This document shows positions 35,901-47,900 of a stretch of DNA of 64,000 nucleotides, piece after piece. The notes under the pieces are model-generated. The model was not told the origin of the DNA and searched no databases. It worked only from the letters and a program-made list of their open reading frames with translations. The stretch's first letter is position 1, and each line of letters begins with the position of its first letter. Both the position numbers and the translations under genes were made by a program. This stretch comes from Chaetoderma sp. LZ-2023a (taxonomy: Eukaryota; Mollusca; Caudofoveata; Chaetodermatida; Chaetodermatidae), in assembly GCA_034401795.1 (NCBI GenBank), contig CM067360.1, positions 47,400,260-47,464,259 on the forward strand. The letters are read 5' to 3'.

Positions 35901-38900
35901 ATACAGAGAATCTCTTGCCGGGGGTTTTGCTAACCCCTCCCCACCCTCAGGTGACTGTGTATACAGATGCATCGATGGAGGGGTGGGGAGCTTGTCTGGA
36001 AGAGTCCACAATATCAGGGCTTTGGGATCTGGATCAGTCCAAGGAACATATCAATCTACTAGAGCTAAGAGCAGTAGTCCTGGGCCTGGAACATTTCTTA
36101 CAGAAAGTTCAGGGCAAGATTGTTCTAATTCGTTCAGACAACTCAACAGTAGTGACTTACATAAACCGCCAGGGCGGAACGAAGTCGCCCAGTCTCTGTA
36201 TGATGACATGGAAACTGCTTTGTTGGTGCCTAGATCATGCGATCACCTTGAAGGCAGTTCATATTCCGGGAAGGCTAAATCTGCTAGCAGACTCATTGAG
36301 CCGAAGGATGAGTGTTTTACCCACGGAATGGCAACTAAATCAATGTGTGGCGGATCGTCTGTTCGACCATTGGGGGAAACCCAACATCGATTTGTTCGTA
36401 ACGAAGAAGAATGCGAAGATGACGATTCCAAAGGTTCTTCAGAAAATCAGGCAGCAGGAGTGCCAAGTGCATCTGATCGCCCCGGATTGGCCAAGCTGAT
36501 CGTGGTATACGGATCTGCTGGACCTTCTGGTCTGCAATCCGGTTCCTCTGCCTCTGATGGACGACCTTATCTTCCAGGGCAAGGTCCTTCACGACAATCC
36601 GTCAAGGTTCCGATTGACTGCGTGGATGTTGTCAAGGAATCTAGAATTAAGGAGGGCTTTTCTGAGCAAGCGGCCATATTTATGGCCAAAGCCAGGAGGG
36701 GGTCAACCTCCAGAGCATATAATTATAAAATCAACAGATTTGCAGAGTGGTGCTCAAAAAGATGTATTGATCCAATGGACTCATCTATTCAGGTAGTGGC
36801 TGATTTCCTCTGTCACCTATATGATGCCTATAGCCTCAAGCCTAACTCTATTGCTGGTTACAAATCAGCATTAATGACTGTTATTCCTTGCTTGGCTAAT
36901 AGGGGGAGTGATGAGGTAAGTACATTAAATGTATTAATTAAAGGCATGGGCAATCTAAGACCAAGGAATCCACCACTGATTCCGTCTTGGAGTTTATCTC
37001 TGGTGCTTCAGGTACTAGGAGATAAGCCTTTTGAACCACTTAGTTCCATTTCTATGAAAATGTTAACGCTTAAAACTGTATTTTTAATTGCTGCGGCCTC
37101 GGCAAGGCGTAGGAGTGAGATTCACGCCTTATCAGCCGAGGATGACCGTTTTGTGGTTACAGGGGAAGGCCTTAAGCTTCTACCTAGGATTAATTTCTTG
37201 GCTAAGAATCAGTCATTGAAATATCCAGGTCAACCTATTTTTTTGCCATCTTTAACTAGATATGATCCTAATTCTAAAGTATGGTGCCCCGTACGGGCGC
37301 TGCTCCGGTACAAACAACGTACTTCGGAGTGGCGTACCGACCAGTCATCGTTATGGTTGTCATATATTGAACCCCATGGCAGGGCGTCTAAGGACACCAT
37401 TTCCAGGGGGATTGTGGAATGTATTCAGTTTTGTCACAAATCCGCCACCAGGAGACAGGTTGATGTGGCCAAGGCTCACAGTGTCCGCGGTGTCGTGGCA
37501 TCCACTGCCCTGTTTAGTGGGGTCCCTGTGGATGACATTATGGCCGTGGCTCAGTGGCACTGTGAGTCAAGTTTTACAGACCATTACCTCCGTGACACCT
37601 ATAACCCTCTCGCCTTGTCGATTTTGAAACATTAATCGTTTTTACATTTTGTGAGGAGTGCTTCCGCATTGCTTATAGACTTCACACTTTAGCGATGGTA
37701 ACAACCACTTGTCGGGACTGCATCAGGCTTCTCTACTGGGATCATGATGACAGCTTCCAAGTTCAACAAGGTCAGTCTTGTTCATGTGTTGTTCATTGTT
37801 ACTTGTATTGTCACGTTACCCATTATTATTAATATGGTGATGGTTTATGTGGGAGGTGGTTCATCATAGAGAGTATACGAAAATGGAGCCTTTTCGTCTC
37901 TGTCCTATAGTACTTGGCACTAGTACGTAGAGAGCGTATAGGACATTGAGGTCATCTAGTCTTCCTCCCAGGAAGGGGTGGGGGAGCGCATATGACATTC
38001 GATCATCTCTCATGCATCGGTTGTGTTATCCGATGATTTGTCAAATCCTGACTGTGTTCTCACACATTTCAGACGTCATAAGTGCCTTAAACGCGTGAAA
38101 GCGTATAGGGAAGAGCTGGTCTTTTGACCTCGCCTCCCTCCCGCCAGATTCACTTTCGAATTCTCGCAATATCAAAAGTATTAGGGAGGTAAATATACTC
38201 TTGATGTGAAATAAACGAAATCTAGGATTTCTTTTTTCACGAGAGAGTTGATACTTACCTCCCTAGATACGGACCCGGCCTCTCCACCCCACAGAGGCTC
38301 GGTCTTCAGGCTCTTGGTAGTTGCATGTGTTAGCCAATAAATTAGTCAGAGGAAGTAGTAGTCGGCGCATGCGCGGTGGTAGGGCTGGCATCCGCCGGAC
38401 TACCTCTGACTACCTGCCCAGTAGGGGCACCTAACTGTTTTTAATCTGAGTGTTTTATTGAGTGAAAGCCAATATTTAGCAATATCAAAAGTATTAGGGA
38501 GGTAAGTATCAACTCTCTCGTGAAAAAAGAAATCCTAGATTTCGTTTAGTCCATAGATGAGTCGCCTTGGTTGGAGCACAAGCCAAATTAGTACGTTCAA
38601 TCGTACATCATCCCCCACCACTCTTGGCTTGTTAGCTGAGACTGTTCAAGTGGAGTTGCGAAGGAACAGTAAGGCGCTAACATACCTAGGTGCACGTGTC
38701 CAAGCTGTAAGGAATGATAGCCTTACTGCCTATTGAAATTTGGAAAATTCTTTGTTGGTTTGCAAGAATTTAATGCTGAAAAGCCTACTGCCTAGTAAAA
38801 TTTGGGAAATTAATTATTAAATTGCAAGAATTTAATGATGAAACGCCATTAATTATTAAATTGCAAGAATTTAATGGTGAAACGCAATGATGAAATGCCA

Positions 38901-41900
38901 GAATTTAATGATGAAGTGCCAAACTCAGATATTCTTGAATAGCCCATCCTTAATGCCAAGCTGAATCTGCCACATTCCTAGGCCCACACCATGTACATAT
39001 ACATGGCAGCGTGACACACTACCTGAAACATTTAGATAAAATGGGATGGAGGCGGTCAATTTTTCTGATGGTTAACTATAATTATGTGCTCTATAGGACA
39101 TATATTCTTAAAACTTTGAAGCAATTCACTGTATGTTTGACTACTTGCCACTGGCTATAGACAGACTGTGACTCACTACTAAACAGTCCCAGGTTTAGGC
39201 AATAGGCATTCCTCTCCTAATAAGAATGCTGGCTGGCTGCATGCATATTTATGAGTAGGAACTAAGTTAGCAATAGCATGCATGCCTGAGATGCTTATAT
39301 ATATGATGCTGTAAGCTGCCTCACATTCCTACTGTATGTATGGAGAGGCTGACCTGTAACTATTAGGGTTTATTGGGTACTGATTGCTAAAGGGAGATTT
39401 ACATGGATGTATGCTGTCCATATGTGATAGGTTATTGGTATCCATAAACCTGACATGTGTACTGTACATAAGCCTGAATTCAGCGTATTGTAAAACCTTT
39501 AACTCGAATTTGTTCAAGAAAATTTTAATTTTCTCATAGAAAATGTCCATTTGCATACCAAGAGAAGACTGAAAATCTACCACTGGAAATGACTGGCTCA
39601 TGACCATCAGAAGTCATTTTTGGCTGAGATGAGTGTTAAAGGGTTAAAGTAAGTCATTTGAGCACTATAGACAATTATCAAGTGTACTCTTAGAAATAAC
39701 CATGTGTATCATTCACTCACGCAGTTTTCTCAAGTTCAACGAAGAAGAAGGGCTGTTGAAGTACTTAGAATATCTGCTTTTACAAAAATTACCATCAGCG
39801 TCTGATACAAATGCATCACAGTGGCGGAGTCATCAGCTTCAGCGAGCCAGACAGACAATAGATAATGTACAAATGCTATCTCTTCTACAAAAACACCTTG
39901 TTGATATGATTGAAAAGGTATGAACAATTTCATTAAAGGAAATCACAAACCAGAATTAGATTTCAATAAAAACTGTCAGAATGTTTTTATCACGTTTTAT
40001 GAATTAAAAATAATTTTAAAAATGTTCACTAAGTCTATCACTGGTAAAATGTTGGTTAACGTCATGAATTTTGACACGCCATAAATGTCATGGTATGATG
40101 TCATCGCGTGAATCGTAAACCATGTGTATTCAGATTATGCAACACGTCTTTTCAGAATAGACGAAACTGGTGTCTAGTACAGTTATACGAAACTGGAGAT
40201 AAACTCAGATCAAGTTCTAGTTTAACAAACACTAGAGCTGCTCTTGCATCTCATTAACATGATAGTGTCTGAATGAGCTGTTGTCAGCTGTCAATCATCA
40301 ACAACAAATGTATTATTCACATGATGACATCATACCACAACAATCATTTACACGATGATGTCACTTAACTTGTTCTCAGGGGAAAATGAGTTTCCATGTC
40401 AAAATTTCCCTATTAGGAACGTGAAAACATGCAAATAATAGATTTGATTTTATCTAAATTATACAAAAGCATCAGGTGATGCACTTTGACCCCTTTCTGT
40501 TTGTGTTGCCCTTTAAGCCTTTCATTCCTCAAGGCCTAGGATCAAAGTTTCAGTTTAGCTCTCAATCCTTTGACGCTCAAGTCAGCTAAAAATGCCATCT
40601 GCAGTGTTCTTGTGAAATGTCCATTTACAGGCCAAAAGAAGGTAGTATATTCTTGAAAATTTACTACTGAAATGTCTGGTTCGATTCCAGCGGTACATTT
40701 TTCAAAAATAGTCTTCTTTTGGCCTGCAAATGGGTATTCAATAAGCAGATATTTAGATTTTCATGATCATGAAAGTGTTAAAGAAGAGCTGTTGAATATT
40801 AAGAGAACTCATCTTCCAGTAAAATTAATTGGAACTTCCAGTACTCAAGGTAATATTCCTTGCATGGAGTTTGTTATCTGGTTTGTCAGGCTGAAGGGGT
40901 TAGTATGATTGAACAGGTATATGCAATATCTTAGTTCATGTTCTCATAAATTAAGAAACATCAAGAATCTTAAAAAAAGGTATTTGTATGTTTTTTGTGC
41001 GCTTTAAGTAACTAGGAGTGTAGATATCATTGTAGATAACTGTATCAGCACCTTGTTAATAGGTCACCACCTCATTAGAAGTAAAGTGAGCTTTTGCCAT
41101 TCAGATTGATTATCCATCAACCTTGATTTAAATAATATCTCCATAACTACTTGGCAGCTTTTTAGCAAATTTGCCTGTGATTTCCCTAGGGTACCTTTGG
41201 AACTTATATACAGAAATCAGACTGGTCTTTTTTTCCCATGGGAATCTTGAATTTTCCAAGCTAAATGACCTGATTTTAACCAACTTTGGTTTGAAGGACA
41301 CTTGAGTAGTAGGTTTCAGATTCGTTATTCAGGCATTTGATTGGTGAATGTTTTGGCAACTGATTTTCCAGAAAATCACTCCTTATTAAGGCTGGAATGC
41401 CATGTTATAAAAATATATCCTAGCCAATATCAATAACATAGTGCAATTAATTAACAAATGTGGTAGCTTGCTATTAGGGACCTGGATAGTAGGTTTTTGA
41501 AAGGAACTATACCAATGGATGGATCTGATCTGTCACTCCGGTATCTGATGTCATAATAACATACATCACATTAGCTGACGTCATCATGAAAATCAAAGTT
41601 TGTCTCGAAACTGTACGATGCGTATGTCTTTGATGAGTTTACAATTTAATAAATATTCTTTTGAATATTTTGAAACTAATTTGACAGGGAACTGTTGCTA
41701 CCATCATGACCATCAGCAACAAAAGCCCCCCCCCCCCCCCCCAGACAAATTAGTTTCAATATATTGAACAGGTTACCTGCATAGTTAACCTTGACATTGA
41801 GATTTTGTGACTGCAGAGTACAGTTTCATTATTAGTCCCCTACCAGTAAAACTGGGGTGGGAGGACTATAGGTTTGCACTCCGTCTGTCGCAGGTGGTTT

Positions 41901-44900
41901 TCCGCACTTTTTTTTGCAGTCCTTCAAGGTACTCAACTGAGAATTGGTATATTGCTTTGTTATGAGAAGTTACAGACTAAGTTCGAGTTTCTGGCGTATG
42001 CGTCAATTTCTGATGGAGTTATGCCCCCTTTCGACTTAAGAAATATGAAAAATATCAGCTTTCCGCACTTTTTTCGCACTCCTTCAAGATATTTAAGCAA
42101 AAATCGGTGCATCATTTTAGTATAAGGAGTTACAGAGCAAGTTTGAGTCAATTTTTCATGGAGTTATGCCTAGGCGTGCACGATTTAATCGAAAATCGCG
42201 ACTTTCTACGATGTAATTGAAAAAAATCGAAAAATTGAGCAGACTAAGATTTTAAAACTCATCATTCAGCAGTAAAAGAATAGTTATAATCCATTCGCGC
42301 ATGTATCCATTGTGTTTTTTCTTGATCGCTTCACGCATGTGTTCACTAATCCTAATCAAAACACAAAGCTCTATGGTAAACCAGCTAACAATAGCTAGGT
42401 AATACCTTTGTCATTGAGAAAACCAGCTAGTTACTCCATTGAATCGCCATATAATTTTCTTTCTTTCGCTGCAGACCCTGCGTCTGTCGTAAAATACCAA
42501 GTATATACTTAGTTGCAGAGTGTTAGGCAATAATCACTGAACATAATTCTTTTTAATTCTTTTAGCAATTTCAGGCGGTGTACTCATTTTTCCTTTTTGA
42601 TTCAGTTGTCATGCCTAATTAAAGAAAATAACGCAACAGCATTCCAGATTGTTGTATTTTGAACTGTGCGTTCTGTTGATTATCTTAAATGTAAATCGTA
42701 CATTCTGAAAGCAACTATAAACTGTATTATAGGAGTTTATGCCGTTACTATCGTAGTTAATCAAAGCTACCGTCCTATATATATGGATTGCGCAGTATCC
42801 CCCCCCCCCCTCGGGTACTAATATTAGCGTCCTCGCGCTACTCGGGTAATGGCCTAAACTCCTCCTGCAAAGGGAGGCTATAAGTGGAAGCGGGATTTAT
42901 ATTTTTACTCGACATTTTATGTCAAATTTTGATGAAGTAAACGATGTTATTAAACAATACGCAATATTTAGGCGGTCCCAATTAATAATTTCACTCCCGT
43001 GATGATGGAAAGAATTTGTCGCATGAAATTTTGTTCTAATTTCGGGCTATTTTTGTATCATTTATTTCAACTTTTTTCAGAAATTCCAAGTCCCAGTTTT
43101 GGTGACATATCACGTTACCCTGGTTCGTACTTTTGGGAATTTGGACCTACGATTTAATCGAAAATCATGATTTTTTTATAAAATCGATCGCGATGTTTCA
43201 AAGCAAAAAAAAACCTCGCAAGAGTAGTTATATGCCCCCTTTCGACTTATGAAATACAAAAAATATTAGTTTTCTGCACTTTTTTTGCAGTCTTTTAAGA
43301 TATTATACTGAGAATTGCTACATTGCTTTGCTATGAGAAGTTGCAGACCAAGTTCGAGTTTCAGGCGTATGCGTCAATTTTTTATGGAGTTATGCCCCCT
43401 TTCGACTTAAAAATACGAAAAATATCAGCTTTCCGCACTTTTTCACACTCCTTCAAAATATTTAGGTGGAAATCGGTGCATTGCTTTATTATAAGGAGTT
43501 ACAGACCAAGTTCGAGTTTCAGGCGTATGCGTAAACATTTGATGGAGTTATGCCCCCTTTCGACTTAAGAAATATGAAAAATATCAGCTTTCCGCACTTT
43601 TTTTTGCACTCCTTCAAGATATTTAAGTGAAAATCGGTGCATCGCTTTAGTATAAGGAGTTACAGAGCAAGTTCGAGTTTCAGACATTTTCGTCAATTTT
43701 TCATGGAGTTATGCCCCTTTCGGCTTATGAAATACGAAAAATATTAGTTTCCCGCACTTTTTTCGCAGTCAAGATATTTTACTGAGAATTGCTACATTGC
43801 TTTGTTATGAGAAGTTACAGACCAAGTTCGAGTTTCGGGTATATGCGTCAATTTTTGATGGAGCTATGCCCGCTTTCGACGAAAAATATCATCTTTCTGC
43901 AGTTTTTTCGCAATCCTTCAAGATATTTACGGGAAAATTGGTACATTACTTTATTATGAGAAATTACAGACCAAGTTCGAGTTTCAGGCATTTGCGCCAT
44001 TTTTTGGATGGAGTTATGTCCCCTTTCGATGTATGAAATACAAACATATCAGCTTTCAAGACTTTTTCCTTCTTCACCATATATAACTGAGACTTGGTTT
44101 ATTGTTATGTTGTGAGACGTTACAGATCAAGTTCGAGTTTCAGCTGCTTCTGACAATTTTTAATGGAGTTTTTGACTGTCAATCTTTAAAGATTTATATC
44201 ACCAGCTAGGGGACATGTATTGCAAAGCAATACTTGCAGAATGCTTGTTGATTGGAACATCCATGCAAAGTTGGCGGCACTTGGCTAGAAATGGATGTGG
44301 CATACCTAGAAATGGATCCTGCACTATTGCCTAGACTAGGCTTGCACGATATGTGTCCTAGGCGGTATCGCGATATATCGCGGTGAAAAAATTGCGATAT
44401 TTCGATATATCGTACACCCTATTTTAAGTATATGGATTCACGAGGTGAATTGGTCTTGGGTTGAGTTGGAATGCATGGTGTGGGTTATGTAGCCATATCG
44501 GGTTTGCTCTGAGTTTTCATATCAGATTTAGCCGGATGACTTCTAATTGGTAAATTTAAAAAAACCTTGAAATCCAGTCGCCAAGATACTTAAACTAAGA
44601 CCGATCGTTAATAACACGAAAATAGGACACAATTAATAATTTCTTGCCGCCTTACCCATTGGCTTAATGTATACCATATCCATCATTGCGGGAGTGAAAT
44701 TATTATATTGGACAACCTAAATATTGTGTACTCTGTTAAAATCATCGTTTATTACATAAAAATGAATCCTAAAATTTGGCATTTCATCTCGTCTTTGTAA
44801 GAATATACAAATCACGTGATATTAGGAATGTACTTTAGATCCATAGACATCTAATGTTTAGATCTGCTCCGAATTTACCGAGTACCCGGTTAATAATAAT

Positions 44901-47900
44901 ACTTAGCCTTCAGAAACATCTCGGATAGTTCACCTTGCTTGCTACAGCATGTATATCATCTCATTTAGCTATCACATTTGTGAACGCACCACCCTTGCCT
45001 TCAAAACTAGGAGAGCGAGCAATATCACGTGTTTACTAATAATAGTTAGCCTTCGGAAACATCTAGGATAGTTCGCCATGCTTGCTAAAGCGTGTATACC
45101 ATCTCATTTAGCTATCACATTTGTGAACGCGCCTCCAAAAACAGGAGAGCAAGCAATATCACATGATTTATTTATTCCCGCGACGTCATTTAACGTCAAA
45201 TTTTGGATTAATTTTGATTTTATAAACCATGCTTATTACAAAACAGGCAATGTTTATAGCTTCCCACGTAATAATTTCACTCCCGCGATCATGGTTTTGA
45301 GGTATACAGTAAGGCAGCAAGAAATTATACCGGTAAATTGTGTTGGATTTTCGTATTAATGTCGTCTTTTAAAGTAATTTTAGAGAATGAACTTCAACTT
45401 TTGTTACCTATTCCTAGTATAATCCCAGCCCTTTCTCAGAGATGCTGGTTTGGAAATAAATTGAACAGCTTGCCGTAATAGACACCTATGCTACAAATAG
45501 ACAGAATATGGCATGACAGTAAAATTTTGGCGATATTTCGATTTTTTCAAAATCACATCGTAAAAAATCGTGGCTGGAAAAAAATCGCGATTTTCGATAA
45601 TATCGGATAATCGTGCAAGCCTAACCTAGACTAGTATAAAAACATTTGATCAATACATTGAACTTGTCAGTCAGTCAGCTGTGAGCGGGCATGAATGGTA
45701 TGCAGACAAATAAAGCGTAGTGATTGTTCTGCTATGTAACCCCACTGTCTACTGCTTACCTACATAATGCTCAGGTATCGGTTCCTTGACTTAATGAAAG
45801 GAGTGCTTAGTGATGGTGTGATCATAGTTGAAAATCATACTGTTAATTCTTTATCTTGCCAGGTGAATTCTTATGATTATGAACTGCTGGAGTTTCTACT
45901 TGAAGAAGTCCTGAAGATTAACTCACCAGAACTACCTACGATCAAAACAGTAATGATACAGATATCTGGAAGTGTGTGTGTGTGTGCGTGCGCAAATGCG
46001 TGTGTATGTATGTATCCGTGCATTGCAGGAGGGAGATACTGCATGTGTGCATGCGTGTATGTGTGTGTGTGTGTGTGTGTGAGCGTGGATTTTGTGTGTG
46101 TGTGTGGATTTTGTTAGCCATAATGATCATGTTGTAGCCCATACTTGGTAGATATAGCAATTAATTTTAACTGTTATGATGATGATTATGTAATGTGTTA
46201 CGCAGCTGCAGTAGTTTGAAAACATGGTACACCTGCAATCACTCCCTCTCCTTCTTTGGCCCCTGGCTTATCTTGAGCCACAGTTATTAGCTCTTGTAGG
46301 TTCTTTGGTCATCATTGTACCCTATCCTGCCTCTTTCAGATCGGTACATAGCATATTTAGCAGGTTAGTGCAGTGGTGCCCTCTGCAGGTTAATGTGAGC
46401 TCTATGTATAGCAAATTACATGGTCTTCTCTATAGACATGCTTAGTGGCATTCGCAGAACATGGGAAAACTTGAACCATCTTTGCTGACTGACAATGGAT
46501 CTGTATTCCACATGGTGTATAACACGTCATTGGAGATTATGCTGTCTCGCCAACAATATTTGGTAATAGTACGGATTTATTTGCGCTGGTAGGCGCCATC
46601 CTTATCTGGAACTTGCATTTGGAGCTGCCCCGCTGTTACAGTTGTACAGCATCGGTGATGCACATATTGCATCATACAAAAGTAGTTTCTTGGTGACACG
46701 GATCCATATTTTTTTAAAAGACTGAAAGTGTATGTTTCCCATGATGCATTGTGCAGCAAGATTGGCGAAGCTGTACATCAATGAGCCGAGGATGTTGCTC
46801 TTCCTCCATTCCTCTGTGGCACACATCGAGATGGCTTTAACCTTCCACTGATAGCTATACATGGGTAAACTCTCTTATTAGCTCATCTGGCCTAAAAGGT
46901 CAAGTGAGCGTATGGCATGATGACCGCCCATCATCCATTTGTCATCTGTCTGTCTGTCTTTGGCTGGAAAGACCCTATGGCGGTAGGCTTCAGAACTTAT
47001 ATACTGCTTGGCGGATTTCAAATTAATTTGGCAGGAAGGACATTATTATGGTATGCTTCAGAACATGTATACTGAATTTTGACTGCTCCATCTTTGGTGA
47101 AAATCTTAGATTTTACGACAAATTTACCGGAAATTGTCAAAACACTATTCATCATTAACCACTGGATGGATTTCAACCCTAGTTGGCTGGCCATACCTTA
47201 TCGGGGTAGGCTAAAGGACTTATATTCAGAATTTTAATTGGTCGATTTTTTTGGCTGAGGTACTGATTTTTTTAATGAACAGTTTGCTAGACATTGTCAA
47301 AATGCTTCTCATTAGCTTGGGCAATTTCAGCCGGCTGGAAGGACCCTAGGGTAGTAGTAGGCTTTAGAACTTGTATACAGAATTTTGATTGGGCAATTTT
47401 TTCAGCGGCCATCTTGGATTTTAGGCTGGTACGCTTTGGAACTTGTATACAGAATTTTGAGTGCTTTTTTTTTTTTTGATGGCCACAGGTTTTCCCAAAA
47501 TTATCCATCACGTCCATTTAAATGCAAATGGTTCAAATGAGTAGTGGCCGAGAATCAACTAAAAAAATAGCATAATGGCTCATTGTTTGGATCCGTGTGT
47601 TGGTTCTTAAAACATTCTCTGATCGCATTTCCCTTTCCCTGGGCTGTGCTATGCATAAAAAGCGATGATGGTCCACCCTAAATATTTTGCACCAGTTATA
47701 TGCATCCTTATCTGAGACCTCATGACAATATGTCATTTAGGATTACATTTTAGTGGATTATTTCAAATATTACCAGTGTTATCTCCCCTGAAATAGTGTG
47801 AATAATCTCGTTAAAATGATTAGATCATGTGAAAAGTGGCTAACATTGTTCTTTAATTTGAAACTAATTTAGCTGCATTGTAAAGAATTTGTTCCATCTT

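Larger units (their letters stand above)
31915..38548 (+). mobile_element. DIRS-A2: DIRS retroelement (fossil), about 6.6 kb, young
   Basis: It has the same order as DIRS-A1: left ITR (31915-32107), leader with zinc-ribbon segment (about 32905-33025), gag-like region (about 33102-34700), reverse transcriptase and RNase H region (about 34.85-36.35 kb), recombinase (about 36.6-37.63 kb), ICR (38166-38265) and right ITR (38333-38548). It differs from A1 by roughly 5 percent in the pol region by eye. Its two ITRs differ by about 1 percent or less outside the known end differences, so it inserted recently. All parts are present. It looks nearly whole, with a few breaks at most. It lies in sense orientation in the same intron as DIRS-B. 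Confidence 0.92.

Noticed and set aside
10166-37635. Many long antisense or overlapping open frames in the DIRS-A elements
   Set aside because: They are shadows of the GC-rich sense regions. They show no independent domains.
45767-46117. 116-codon frame covering exon 11 and the GT microsatellite
   Set aside because: Only 45863-45949 is exon. The remainder is intron and simple repeat (Cys/Val runs from GTGTGT).
46577-46862. Two overlapping minus-strand frames of 60 and 86 codons
   Set aside because: No recognised motif, no splice structure, and flanked by repeats. They are not supported as a gene.
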